This document shows, piece by piece, positions 1 through 7,827 of a DNA stretch of 26,720 nucleotides; the first letter of the stretch is position 1; each line of letters starts with the position of its first letter. The notes beneath the pieces are model-generated. The model did no database searches and had not been told where the DNA came from. It worked only from the letters and a program-made list of their open reading frames with translations. A program made the translations under genes and the position numbers. This DNA comes from an uncultured Bacteroidales bacterium (lineage in GTDB: Bacteria > Bacteroidota > Bacteroidia > Bacteroidales > Paludibacteraceae). The DNA lies in the NCBI GenBank assembly GCA_937901225.1, contig CALCGX010000010.1:1-26720 (forward strand), written 5' to 3'.

Positions 1-76
1 GAAAACTTCCACATTTTCTTGTAGGATAGCGAAAACACTTTCAATATGTAATGCCCGCACCAAGTGCAAAGCGGTG

Positions 77-108
77 CAAAGGTAATACATTTTTTTGATA
101 TTCGCAAA
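77..108 (-). promoter_or_regulatory. Bacteroidota promoter reading out of the window's left edge
   Basis: On the minus strand a TTTG -33 box (105-108) is followed after 20 bases by TACCTTTG (77-84), the Bacteroidota sigma-ABfr pattern. Transcription would start near 70 and run leftwards. The remaining ~70 bases show no long ORF, so the product is either a non-coding RNA or an mRNA whose coding part is outside the window. An 8-bp direct repeat (gtgcaaag, 64-71 and 74-81) overlaps the start region. Confidence 0.6.
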
Positions 109-206
109 TATTTCACCTCTTTCACTACATTTTTTAAGATGTTTTTTTGAAAAGTATTTAGAGGTAATCTAAAAAATAATTATTTTTTTATTTTTCACAC
201 AAAAAT

Positions 207-230
207 GCAGCCACCCGAAATGGTGGCTGC
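207..230 (-). terminator. Rho-independent terminator of the helicase operon
   Basis: Perfect 9-bp stem (GCAGCCACC / GGTGGCTGC) with a 6-base loop. On the minus strand it is followed by TTTTT, 37 bases after the stop codon of the gene at 267-1019, so it should end the two-gene minus-strand operon. The stretch 110-206 between it and the promoter at 77-108 is AT-rich with no gene that I can support. Confidence 0.75.
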
Positions 231-266
231 AAAATTATGAAGATATTTGTATAGTATTGAAGGTGT

Positions 267-1019
267 TTATTCCTCTTCTGGTTCGTGATCAGGTTCGTGT
301 TCGTTTATAAAGGAGTGGATATAATCCTCGCTGACATTATGTTTCTTTCCGTTTTTCGTGTTATCCTCTTTGATAAAATCCTCAAACCTTAATATGTTAT
401 CCAGTTTCTTGTTCTCGCCAAGATGCAGAGCATCGGCATAGTCTTTGGGGACAGTGAGCATACTCGTTCTGCTCAAAGGGTCTCCTCTATACGGAAATCC
501 CTCCGCTCCGCCTTTCATCTTTCTCCCATCATATCGTATCTCAACGATGTGTTCTTCCCCAGTAATGGGACAACTGATGGTGATTATCTCAAAGAGCGAG
601 GCATCAAATAGTTCGCGATCGCCAATCTCTATGGTATATTCAAATATAGAATTATCATCATAATACATATCAGCGTTCAGGAGTGTCATACCATCGCCGT
701 TATTAACATCCCTAATAGTCATCAATATAGGATGATTTATAGCAGATAGAACATTGTCCCTTGCTACTACACCCTTAATGTTGCCTAATTCATAGTCAAT
801 CTCTCTTATAGGATGGATAGCAACTCCCGCGACAGTAGTATCAAATGTGTCGTAATCTCTTAATATGTCCAATTTGTTATCTGTAAAATAAAGGGAGTTC
901 CCCTTTTTGACCCACTTGCATCCCTTCGCTTTCTCCAAGTCGCTTTCTTCAAATGTTATTTTCATCACTTCGTATCTTATACGCTGTGCTCTTATTTTCA
1001 CCTTCAATACATTACTCAT
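267..1019 (-). CDS. Hypothetical protein of the integrated element
   Basis: A 250-aa soluble, acidic protein that I do not recognise as a whole. It has no signal peptide or membrane segment. Residues ~19-55 (MKITFEESDLEKAKGCKW then an aromatic/W-Y pattern) loosely recall the small DUF5710-type module (K-x-x-A-K-x-x-G-x-x-W), which would favour the internal start Met19 at 965; neither start has a clear ribosome binding site. The C-terminus is a charged tail rich in E, D, H and P. It lies 45 bases downstream of the helicase gene, on the same strand, and is followed by a terminator, so the two are probably one operon. A role in element replication or its control is only a guess from position. 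Confidence 0.75.
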   Translation of the reverse strand: MSNVLKVKIRAQRIRYEVMKITFEESDLEKAKGCKWVKKGNSLYFTDNKLDILRDYDTFDTTVAGVAIHPIREIDYELGNIKGVVARDNVLSAINHPILMTIRDVNNGDGMTLLNADMYYDDNSIFEYTIEIGDRELFDASLFEIITISCPITGEEHIVEIRYDGRKMKGGAEGFPYRGDPLSRTSMLTVPKDYADALHLGENKKLDNILRFEDFIKEDNTKNGKKHNVSEDYIHSFINEHEPDHEPEEE

Positions 1020-1064
1020 CTCAAAATAATAATTTTTATTATATAATGTATTTATGTGATATTG

Positions 1065-3854
1065 CTAACTCGTAATTCTTTTATGGGATTTCCAGTGGTG
1101 CATCTTGCTTGGATGGTTATGCCAAAACCAATCCTCAAACAAACCACAACCCTCCTCGGATAATCTATTCTTGATGACGAATGTTGCTCGGTGGCGTTCG
1201 CCATCTTTATCGTGCTCTTGATAATAAGCAATCGCTCTATCTATATCCCAATAGTTAGTTGTGGAGAACCCACCATCTTTTTTGCTCTTCTTGAACTTAC
1301 CATCGTAAGTCTTCAAGTTTTTCAACAATGCATCAAGGTATGACACCGTGTCTTGACTGATAACAACCATCTCACCCTCATTAATACGCTTCATATCCCA
1401 TTGCTCTTGATTTATATACGAGCCCAACTGATGATTTTTATCCTCATACTTGCATACCATCCTTCTCAATAGATTAAGAACATTTAGGTTATCATTGGGT
1501 ATATAAAGGGTCTGTGCTAACGGTATGATAACTCTGAACTTCGTCCAATTATCAGCGTCTGCATTTGATATGGTTGGATGCGCAATGTATGTGTAATCAC
1601 CATATTTCTCCTTAAACTCGTTATAAGATATAGAGTTATCAATATCTACAATGAGGCAATCAATCTTCTCCATCTCGTCTTTCTTATGAGGATACTTAAC
1701 AGATGGTGGGACTTCTTTATAAAACTCGCTAATCATCGTCTGGTTATTTTTAAAATCATCAAACAATTGCTTCCATCCATCATCTTTCTTTAATTCACTT
1801 ATTACTGTTGGGTCCCTAAATAACTCTATCATCATACTCTTCTGTTTCTCACTACCGTCATTAATCATAGAGTATAGTTTTGTTCTATCAAGGAAGTCGG
1901 TGATCGCCTGTGTTGCTTTGTTTCTCTTTGATACCTTCTTTGATACTTTGATGGAGGCTAATGGGTGGTTTTGGTTCAATTTGTGGGATACACTATTATA
2001 TATAGAGGCGTGTCCCAGTATTTGAACATTTTCCACCATTTTGGGTAAAATACATAAAAACAAACAACTTCTCTTATTAGCAGTATTACCCTCTTGATAA
2101 AAACAAAAACAACCAAACACCTCATACATCTTTTCCTCTAAATCCTCATAATCACACTTTTCTCCCAGATAATCCAACACACTCATAAGATAAGACCCAC
2201 GATAATAACCATCCCCCAACAATAAATCATACTTATGCCACTGTGGCATAGACACAATATCAACATCACCTACTTTATCATCCAATTTTAACTTTCCTTC
2301 TATCTCACTTCTCGTCGCATTCGCAAATCGCTCCAATCCATACTTCTCAATGAACATTTCGCAAATTGCACCATACCGATACGCCACCTTAATTCCCTTC
2401 AATCGCTTCTGCTTATACACTTTGAAACTGATATCTCTCAATCTCGGATATTGCTTTGGTTTAAGCATTTTGGAAGACCCAACTGTATATTCAGGATATA
2501 CACTCATCATCTTTTTGAACGAATTAAAATCATCCCATCCATCCATACTCTCAACCTTCGTGGTATAGTAGAGATAATCAATATTCTCCTGAACAATCTC
2601 ATCCATATGGTCTTTAACATACTCCTGATCACCAGCATATTTCTTGCGTAGTTGGATTTTCTCATCAAGTTCGCTAATCTTAGACTTCAAATGAATATAC
2701 CCAAACTTATCCTTAACCCTACCATTTGTAATGAACGCCGTTCCATCATATCCACCACGGAAACGACCTAAACCCTGCTTAATCGTCTTATTGCTGTAAG
2801 CCAAGTAAGAAGCATTGTTTCCACCAATGAACACCACTTTCCAGAAACGGATTTTCTCATCAATATCCATTCCCGTAAAATATGCACTTGTCATAAAATG
2901 TATCTGCTTCTCTGGATTAAACACCTTACTATAACAAGGAACGGTTGCTTCGTGCAATTCTGTCTTCGCACATAATACTTCAACATCAGAAGTGTCAGGC
3001 ATCTGGGATACTATATTGCTGATTTCCTTAACAGAATTGAAAAAGAAAGCCACTTTATTATGCGCCAGACCTATCTTTGACGGATATAACTCATACTCTT
3101 TCCTCTTATTACGAGAAGTATTACATACCTCACTGATAATGTCATACATCCTATATCCCTTCTGACGCTCAAACCACTGCAATGGAATATATTTCTTGTG
3201 TATATCCTCATCATCATACTTCACATTATATGTCTCAACCTCCTTACCGCTGAAATCTCTTAGGAACTCAATGAACTCATAGTTTGGGGTCGCACTCATC
3301 AACACCACATTGCTATTAGTAGTGAGGATGGTCTTTATTATCTTATTACATACAGTTCTAAAATTGCTGTCGTCAATCAATTTATGATACTCATCAACGA
3401 CAAGAAGCGAACCACTCCAAAATCGTGGGAAACCCGCTAAAACATCTATATTCTCAAATCCGAACTGGTCATATCCTTCCACTTCATCCGTCTTATCCCA
3501 AGTGCAGATGCGGATATTCTTGTTCTTGTCAATGCTTTCCGCCCCACCATACACACAACAACACTCATCGTGTATCTCCTTTGACATAACGATACTTCTG
3601 TTCGGCACACTAACAATCAATCCCTTACAATGCTCTCTCGCATAGTTTATAAATCCCATAGTTCCACCGTTGCCACAACGACCTTTATTTAGGATGAAAA
3701 TCTTACCTTTACATCCTCTCACTTGTGAGAACCACTTCTCGTAATGATGGTCTGTTAGGATTTCCGTCAAATACTTCTGGTCATCCTTTACCTTGATGAC
3801 CTCATCAAACTTGAATAACGCTTCTTCACTCGTCTTCGTAATATGTTTAGCCAT
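1065..3854 (-). CDS. SF2 helicase with C-terminal primase-like region, element replication protein
   Basis: A 929-aa protein (ATG at 3854 preferred; an in-frame GTG at 3869 would add five residues). In the 929-aa numbering the N-terminal half has superfamily-2 helicase motifs: a Walker A-like loop GRCGNGGT (~58-65), DEYH box (154-157), SAT (187-189) and motif VI QGLGRFRG (360-367). The Walker A loop has Gly where the catalytic Lys normally is. Residues ~730-845 carry a VDIDNS strand (736-741) followed by KFRVIIPL (772-779), a pattern I associate with primase-like regions of phage, plasmid and satellite replication proteins. First gene of the minus-strand operon with the gene at 267-1019. Most likely the replication initiator/helicase-primase of the element; the primase assignment is by motif only and a nuclease or other DNA-processing role is possible. 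Confidence 0.7.
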   Translation of the reverse strand: MAKHITKTSEEALFKFDEVIKVKDDQKYLTEILTDHHYEKWFSQVRGCKGKIFILNKGRCGNGGTMGFINYAREHCKGLIVSVPNRSIVMSKEIHDECCCVYGGAESIDKNKNIRICTWDKTDEVEGYDQFGFENIDVLAGFPRFWSGSLLVVDEYHKLIDDSNFRTVCNKIIKTILTTNSNVVLMSATPNYEFIEFLRDFSGKEVETYNVKYDDEDIHKKYIPLQWFERQKGYRMYDIISEVCNTSRNKRKEYELYPSKIGLAHNKVAFFFNSVKEISNIVSQMPDTSDVEVLCAKTELHEATVPCYSKVFNPEKQIHFMTSAYFTGMDIDEKIRFWKVVFIGGNNASYLAYSNKTIKQGLGRFRGGYDGTAFITNGRVKDKFGYIHLKSKISELDEKIQLRKKYAGDQEYVKDHMDEIVQENIDYLYYTTKVESMDGWDDFNSFKKMMSVYPEYTVGSSKMLKPKQYPRLRDISFKVYKQKRLKGIKVAYRYGAICEMFIEKYGLERFANATRSEIEGKLKLDDKVGDVDIVSMPQWHKYDLLLGDGYYRGSYLMSVLDYLGEKCDYEDLEEKMYEVFGCFCFYQEGNTANKRSCLFLCILPKMVENVQILGHASIYNSVSHKLNQNHPLASIKVSKKVSKRNKATQAITDFLDRTKLYSMINDGSEKQKSMMIELFRDPTVISELKKDDGWKQLFDDFKNNQTMISEFYKEVPPSVKYPHKKDEMEKIDCLIVDIDNSISYNEFKEKYGDYTYIAHPTISNADADNWTKFRVIIPLAQTLYIPNDNLNVLNLLRRMVCKYEDKNHQLGSYINQEQWDMKRINEGEMVVISQDTVSYLDALLKNLKTYDGKFKKSKKDGGFSTTNYWDIDRAIAYYQEHDKDGERHRATFVIKNRLSEEGCGLFEDWFWHNHPSKMHHWKSHKRITS

Positions 3855-4165
3855 AATAAAAAATAACACCTGAAATCTTACTTACGGCTTCCACTCCGCT
3901 TTCAGACTTCAAGTGTTTGTTTATCTTTCATATATTTGTTTTCAGCAGCCTATTGTGGAAGACAACCGACCAAAAACCGTATTACTATTCTTTATATTAT
4001 TACCGTTCTATTTTATTAATATTATCTATATTATTTATGTATAAGTGGCAAGAAGTGCCATCTGATACAAATATAACAAAAAAAAATAATTTATCCAAAT
4101 ATTTTTTGCAATTTTATGGCAGATCGTTATCACACATAAATATTTTATATAAAAAAATTATTATT
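3855..4165. other. Divergent intergenic region between helicase and plus-strand gene
   Basis: About 310 bases, very AT-rich, separating two divergent element genes. It contains aaccgaccaa (3964-3973), whose exact reverse complement ttggtcggtt recurs at 4902-4911 on the -33 box of another promoter, and a small inverted repeat tggca-agaag-tgcca (4047-4061). An open frame from 3917 runs into the downstream gene but its first 83 codons look like translated AT-rich non-coding DNA. No canonical TAnnTTTG promoter was found for either gene; the region is a candidate control or replication-origin region. Confidence 0.4.
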
Positions 4166-4678
4166 ATGAAGAGATGCTTTCAAGTATTGTTTAATCGTCC
4201 GTTAGAGTTTGAGGATGAGGTTATCTATGGTTTCCGCGTTCCTTGCGACGGAAGAGCAAAGTTAATTTTTGAGTATGCCGTAGAGGAGTTGATCGGCAAG
4301 TGGTGCTTTTTGCAAAAGCACGGCGGTAAGTTAGAGACTAAATCAATCTGGATGGATAAGAACGGTCGTCTCTACCGTTCAGGTAAATCAACACTGTTAT
4401 ATTCATACACCGCTGCACTTGACACTTATACATATTTTCGTATAGACGAGTATTGGGTAGATGACGACTATGATTTGGATGATGCAAAGATAACCGACCC
4501 AACGGATTACTTCAATCTTCGCTGCATTATGGAGGACGAAGACTACAAAACAGGGTATAACGGGTGGCTGCAAGTGTATCAAAAATTGTTTAAAAAGTTC
4601 CACAGACTACTTGATGTTGATGATAAGGGTCAGGACAAACTTGACTATGACGAGCAAGAAAGGGCTAAAAAGGGCTAA
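4166..4678 (+). CDS. Hypothetical protein of the integrated element
   Basis: A 170-aa protein, not recognised. The ATG at 4166 is chosen over an in-frame upstream start at 3917 because the upstream codons are Y/I/L/K-rich translation of AT-rich DNA, while from MKRCFQVLF the composition turns normal. It is acidic, with an aromatic D/Y-rich stretch (YWVDDDYDLDDAK, ~95-107) and a highly charged C-terminus (DDKGQDKLDYDEQERAKKG). No membrane segment or signal peptide. It stands alone on the plus strand between the divergent helicase gene and the recombinase module, and ends ~120 bases before a terminator hairpin. No function can be inferred. Confidence 0.7.
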   Translation: MKRCFQVLFNRPLEFEDEVIYGFRVPCDGRAKLIFEYAVEELIGKWCFLQKHGGKLETKSIWMDKNGRLYRSGKSTLLYSYTAALDTYTYFRIDEYWVDDDYDLDDAKITDPTDYFNLRCIMEDEDYKTGYNGWLQVYQKLFKKFHRLLDVDDKGQDKLDYDEQERAKKG

Positions 4679-4801
4679 TAGGATGTCCAAAAAATGAAGT
4701 GTTTGGTGTGAAAAAGAGGATTATTTGAATGAGTGTATTTGTAAATGACTGATAATCAGTAGTATAATTTTACGACTCGGTGAAATGAGACTTTTAGGGT
4801 C
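4679..4801. other. Non-coding 3' flank of the element gene at 4166-4678
   Basis: No gene is supported between the stop codon at 4678 and the terminator hairpin starting at 4802. It contains a short inverted repeat (actgat-aatcagt region near 4748-4761). It is probably a 3' untranslated region. Confidence 0.3.
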
Positions 4802-4837
4802 AGGAGGTATGTTTTATGACATCCTCCTATTTTTTTC
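4802..4837 (+). terminator. Rho-independent terminator
   Basis: Stem AGGAGG...CCTCCT extended by ATGT/ACAT with one bulged T, small loop, followed by a run of seven T (4831-4837). It closes the transcript of the gene at 4166-4678. Confidence 0.7.
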
Positions 4838-4861
4838 TTCTCTATATAACCTAACTATTTG

Positions 4862-4932
4862 AGGACCAATCAATTAAGGACCAATTTTTTGTTGATTTTC
4901 CTTGGTCGGTTCATTTTTTTTTTGTAATTTTG
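4862..4932 (+). promoter_or_regulatory. Promoter with repeated operator-like boxes upstream of the recombinase module
   Basis: TTGG (4902-4905) and TAATTTTG (4925-4932) are spaced by 19 bases and match the Bacteroidota promoter. Immediately upstream, aggaccaat occurs twice as direct repeats (4862-4870, 4877-4885), and the -33 box is inside ttggtcggtt, which inverts the same gaccaa core. This arrangement resembles a repressor operator. Transcription would cover the 44-codon ORF at 4961 and the serine recombinase. Confidence 0.5.
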
Positions 4933-4960
4933 CAAAAAATAATTATTTTTTGCAACAACG

Positions 4961-5095
4961 ATGCATAATACCCTTTTATTTACATATTGCATAACTGATG
5001 GTGAAATAGATAATATGAGTGAAGAACAAAAGTCAATAATATTAAGGATACTATCCGATGAGAGAGAAGAATACATCCAAAATGAGACCAAATAA
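4961..5095 (+). CDS. Possible 44-aa small protein
   Basis: A 44-codon ORF (begins MHNTLLFTYCITDGEIDNM, ends EEYIQNETK) located ~29 bases downstream of a good promoter. The second half from Met19 (MSEEQKSIILRILSDEREE) is hydrophilic and would form an amphipathic helix; it could be a short 26-aa regulator by itself. No Shine-Dalgarno is visible. It precedes the serine recombinase by 75 bases on the same strand. Coding status is uncertain. Confidence 0.3.
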   Translation: MHNTLLFTYCITDGEIDNMSEEQKSIILRILSDEREEYIQNETK

Positions 5096-5118
5096 CTCTT
5101 TGTTAGATATGACCGCAA

Positions 5119-5180
5119 GAACCAATAGGTTCAAATGACCTGATTAGACTTAAATGAACCCAACATTAAAATGAACCCAT
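5119..5180 (+). promoter_or_regulatory. Repeat cluster upstream of serine recombinase, possible res/operator site
   Basis: A perfect inverted repeat gaacc-aata-ggttc (5119-5132) is followed by spaced copies of the core aaatga(a)cc at about 5133-5140, 5152-5160 and 5169-5178. Small serine recombinases usually bind inverted or direct sub-sites just upstream of their own gene. The last copy includes the start codon region at 5171. Confidence 0.35.
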
Positions 5181-5851
5181 ATATGACTATGACAACAGAC
5201 ATCAGAGCGGCAATATATGCTCGCGTATCCTCAACGGGGGAAAGACAATCAACAGAACGACAAGTAATTGACCTAACAGATTATGCAAATAGGAATGCAA
5301 TGACTATATGCAAGACTTTTGAAGAGCATATTAGTGGAGCGAAGAAAAACCACGAGCGACCAGTTCTCCAAGAGTGTTTGACATATTGTATAGAGGAGAA
5401 GGTTGATGTGTTATTGCTCTCGGAGTTGAGCCGTCTCGGTAGAAATGTAGATGAAGTCCTCGCTAATATCCGCTTCGCAAAGGAGAACCGCTTGAATGTC
5501 TATTTTCAAAAAGAAGGTATATCCATCTACGGATCTGATGGCAAAGAGAACCCTTACCTTACTATTATGATAGCCGTTCTGGGAACCTGTGCCCAAATGG
5601 AGCGTGAGAACATACACTATCGCCTACAATCGGGTAGAAAGGTCTATGTAGATAAGAACATTGCTGCAACTGGCAAGTCTGGTCTTGGTCGTAAGGTCGG
5701 GTATCGCAAGCCCGTTGATACAAAGAAAGAAGAATATAAGGAGGCATTGAAACTTTTGAGAGCAGGCTACCCAATACGAAAGGTTGCTAAATTGACTGAT
5801 GTATCTGAAAGCACCATTAAACGATTAAAGAAGGAGTTTGCCATATGTTAA
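5171..5851 (+). CDS. Small serine recombinase (resolvase/invertase family)
   Basis: A 226-aa protein. The N-terminal catalytic domain contains YARVSS (16-21) with the nucleophilic Ser at 20 and Arg18, the conserved LLLSELSRLGRN block (81-92) and the MERENIHYR start of the long E helix (143-151). Residues ~190-222 form a Hin-type HTH (IRKVAKLTDVSESTIKRL). The length fits resolvase/invertase types rather than large serine integrases. Starts at Met1, Met5 or Met7 are all possible; the first is kept. It probably resolves element multimers or inverts DNA, and may bind the repeats just upstream. An ORF with a strong Shine-Dalgarno overlaps its stop codon. Family assignment is firm, the precise role is not. 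Confidence 0.9.
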   Translation: MNPYMTMTTDIRAAIYARVSSTGERQSTERQVIDLTDYANRNAMTICKTFEEHISGAKKNHERPVLQECLTYCIEEKVDVLLLSELSRLGRNVDEVLANIRFAKENRLNVYFQKEGISIYGSDGKENPYLTIMIAVLGTCAQMERENIHYRLQSGRKVYVDKNIAATGKSGLGRKVGYRKPVDTKKEEYKEALKLLRAGYPIRKVAKLTDVSESTIKRLKKEFAIC

Positions 5852-6015
5852 GCATCCGAAGAACAATATGGATTTACGAGAACTTCGGGGCGGTATGTGC
5901 TTGCAAAGCGTTAGTATATGATATAGAAGCATTACTCCTATATATATTATATACTATGACGCTCCCATTTCAGTTTATTTTGATACTGTGTAGAGTAAGT
6001 CGGAAAGATAAGTGA
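5845..6015 (+). CDS. Possible 56-aa membrane-like small protein, coupled to recombinase
   Basis: The ATG at 5845 overlaps the recombinase stop codon (5849-5851) and is preceded at 5829-5836 by AAGAAGGAG, a strong Shine-Dalgarno-like sequence (also used as codons for KKE by the recombinase). The 56-codon ORF begins MLSIRRTIWIYENF and has a hydrophobic stretch (EALLLYILYTMTLPFQFIL, ~28-46) ending in RVSRKDK, so it would be a single-span membrane peptide with a basic C-terminal tail. I know no family for it. Such short toxin-like or membrane peptides occur in mobile elements, but chance is possible. Confidence 0.35.
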   Translation: MLSIRRTIWIYENFGAVCACKALVYDIEALLLYILYTMTLPFQFILILCRVSRKDK

Positions 6016-6176
6016 ATGTGGGGTAAAAAAATGACATTTTTTTGAAAAAAAAGTGCATTTTTTCATCATTTCTCTCTGGCTTTTGTTATTTTTATAGTGA
6101 AAGGTTAAGGAAATGGGGGTAAGAAGATAACCCAATTTCAAGCCTTCTCAATTCTGTAATTTAATTGTATAAACAT
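6016..6176. other. AT-rich leader of the excisionase-integrase pair
   Basis: No gene is supported here. It contains one copy of GTGCATTTTTT (6053-6063), a motif repeated around the downstream end of the integrase gene, and poly-T/poly-A tracts. No clean TAnnTTTG promoter is present; TAATTTAATTG near 6158-6168 is the closest match. Confidence 0.3.
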
Positions 6177-6479
6177 ATGAATAATATTTTTAACTTAAAC
6201 GAAAGCAATCTGTCCATTACAGTGAAGATGGACGATTTGAAAGCCCTATTTTTCAAATGGGAAGATGAGTGGGCGAAGAAGTTGGCAGAAGCCAATAGAG
6301 TAAAGGAACAGCAGGAATGGTATAACAGCCGCGAGACTGCAAAGATTTTCAACAAGAGTATTTCAACCATCAACAGATGGAAACACTCCGGGTTCTTGAC
6401 CGCCAAAACAATTGGTGGTATGGATTACTATTCAAAGAAGGAAATTAACTTAAAAATGGGGGTGGCGTATGACAATTAA
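6177..6479 (+). CDS. HTH DNA-binding protein, excisionase/AlpA-like
   Basis: A 100-aa protein with a predicted coiled/helical N-terminus (~15-45) and a C-terminal winged-HTH of the HTH_17/Xis type: WYNSRETAKIFNKSISTINRWKHSG (~48-72) followed by a YYSKKEI wing. An upstream TTG (6165) is possible but ATG at 6177 is preferred. Its stop overlaps the integrase start by 11 bases, so the two genes are co-translated, which is the typical arrangement of a directionality factor with its tyrosine integrase. It likely controls excision and may regulate its own promoter. Confidence 0.8.
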   Translation: MNNIFNLNESNLSITVKMDDLKALFFKWEDEWAKKLAEANRVKEQQEWYNSRETAKIFNKSISTINRWKHSGFLTAKTIGGMDYYSKKEINLKMGVAYDN

Positions 6480-7797
6480 TTTTGAACTTTCAAAAAAAGA
6501 GGATGCTAACAAGATGCGTCAAATACTGGTGAGAATATCAGTGTCAAGAACCTTTCGCGTAGGTAGCAAGACTGGATTGTTTATTTCAGCAAAGGATTGG
6601 GATGAAAAGAACAATTCTGTGAGAAAGATTAGCAAGATTGAGACTGTGGATAAGCAGGAAGAACTCGCCAAACTGCGTGATGACCTCACAAAACTTGAAA
6701 GCCATATTGAAAAAGCGATTATTGGCGAACAGGGATTAGAGAATATGACTGATAGAAAGGATAGGCAGGAGTGGATAGATTTAGTAATTGAGAGTTTTTA
6801 TGACCCTTGCATTAAACTCACTCGTATCAAGAACCTAACATTTGATGAGTTTGCCAAGATTTATGTAGAGGTAAGGAGCAAGGAGGAGCATTGGAAACCA
6901 GCCCCAAACTCTCACATCAATAGAAAAAAACTTTGGCAACACCCGTCATTTGACAAATTGAGTGCAGTGCAAAGTCAAGTGCATAAGATGAACCCGAAAC
7001 TATTGATGGATAAGATAACAGGTGCTACATTGGACGAATACCAAAACTTTCTCGTCAGCGAAGGATATAACAATAAGACGATTGAGAACCATATGTCATA
7101 CTTCAAGCAGATTTTGCGATGGGCATATGAGAAGGGATATTTGAAATATGGCAAAGATGTGATGGATCATAAGATTAAGAAGTTGAAGATTGCAAAGCCG
7201 ACACCATTCAATTATCTAACTTGGGATGAGTTTCTCCAGTTCTACAATTATGAGTTTGATGAATTGGAGAAAGACTTGGAGTTAGCAAGGGATAGATTTT
7301 GTTTCTGCTGTGCGACCTCATTGCGACATAGTGATTTGGGGTTGTTAAAGAAATCCCATTTTGACAATCCTGATAATCCAACATCATTTACGATTGTCAG
7401 TAAGAAAACGGACGATGCCCTCACAATCCCCTTAAATGAATATAGCAGAAGTATCTATATGAAGTATAAGGATAGTGATAATGGACTGCTTTTTCCAAAG
7501 AAGTCAAATCAGAAGATGAATAAGTGCTTGAAGAAAATTGCTGAGAGATTGGCTATAACTCGTGAGGTAAGCAAAACAGAATATTGCGGAAAGGACAGAA
7601 GCGACATCACAATTAAAATATCGGACATCATAGCCACACACGCAGGACGCAGAACATTCGTGGTCCATTGTGCAGAAGAGGGCTGGACGGAAGAAATGAT
7701 TAGAACATATACTGGACACGAGGATTTCAGAGCAATGAGACCATATTTTGCAATTGGAGATAAGAAAAGGCGAATGTATATGGAAAAACATTTTTAG
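6469..7797 (+). CDS. int: Tyrosine recombinase/integrase
   Basis: A 442-aa integrase of the Bacteroidota type. It has an N-terminal arm-binding domain (~17-55, RQILVRISVSRTFRVG... AKDWDEK), a SAM-like core-binding domain (~120-235, including NNKTIENHMSYFKQILRWAYEKGYL) and a catalytic domain with Arg286 (TSLRHSDL), Lys312/313, His391-x-x-Arg394 (HAGRR), His417 (TGHEDF) and nucleophile Tyr426 (YFAIGD). All catalytic residues are present, so the enzyme looks intact. Its start overlaps the HTH gene, and a terminator follows 3 bases after the stop. It is the last gene before the tRNA-Ser locus, as expected for an element integrated near a tRNA gene. Confidence 0.95.
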   Translation: MTINFELSKKEDANKMRQILVRISVSRTFRVGSKTGLFISAKDWDEKNNSVRKISKIETVDKQEELAKLRDDLTKLESHIEKAIIGEQGLENMTDRKDRQEWIDLVIESFYDPCIKLTRIKNLTFDEFAKIYVEVRSKEEHWKPAPNSHINRKKLWQHPSFDKLSAVQSQVHKMNPKLLMDKITGATLDEYQNFLVSEGYNNKTIENHMSYFKQILRWAYEKGYLKYGKDVMDHKIKKLKIAKPTPFNYLTWDEFLQFYNYEFDELEKDLELARDRFCFCCATSLRHSDLGLLKKSHFDNPDNPTSFTIVSKKTDDALTIPLNEYSRSIYMKYKDSDNGLLFPKKSNQKMNKCLKKIAERLAITREVSKTEYCGKDRSDITIKISDIIATHAGRRTFVVHCAEEGWTEEMIRTYTGHEDFRAMRPYFAIGDKKRRMYMEKHF

Positions 7798-7800
7798 AAA

Positions 7801-7826
7801 GGAACTACAAAGGTGGTTCCTTTTTT
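7801..7826 (+). terminator. Rho-independent terminator of integrase operon
   Basis: Stem GGAACTAC / GTGGTTCC (one G-T pair) with loop AAAG and six T residues, three bases after the integrase stop codon. Confidence 0.8.
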
Positions 7827-7827
7827 C

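Noticed and set aside
3917..4165. N-terminal extension of the 4166-4678 gene to 253 aa
   Set aside because: The extra 83 codons translate AT-rich intergenic DNA (Y/I/L/K/N runs) and would overlap the divergent control region.
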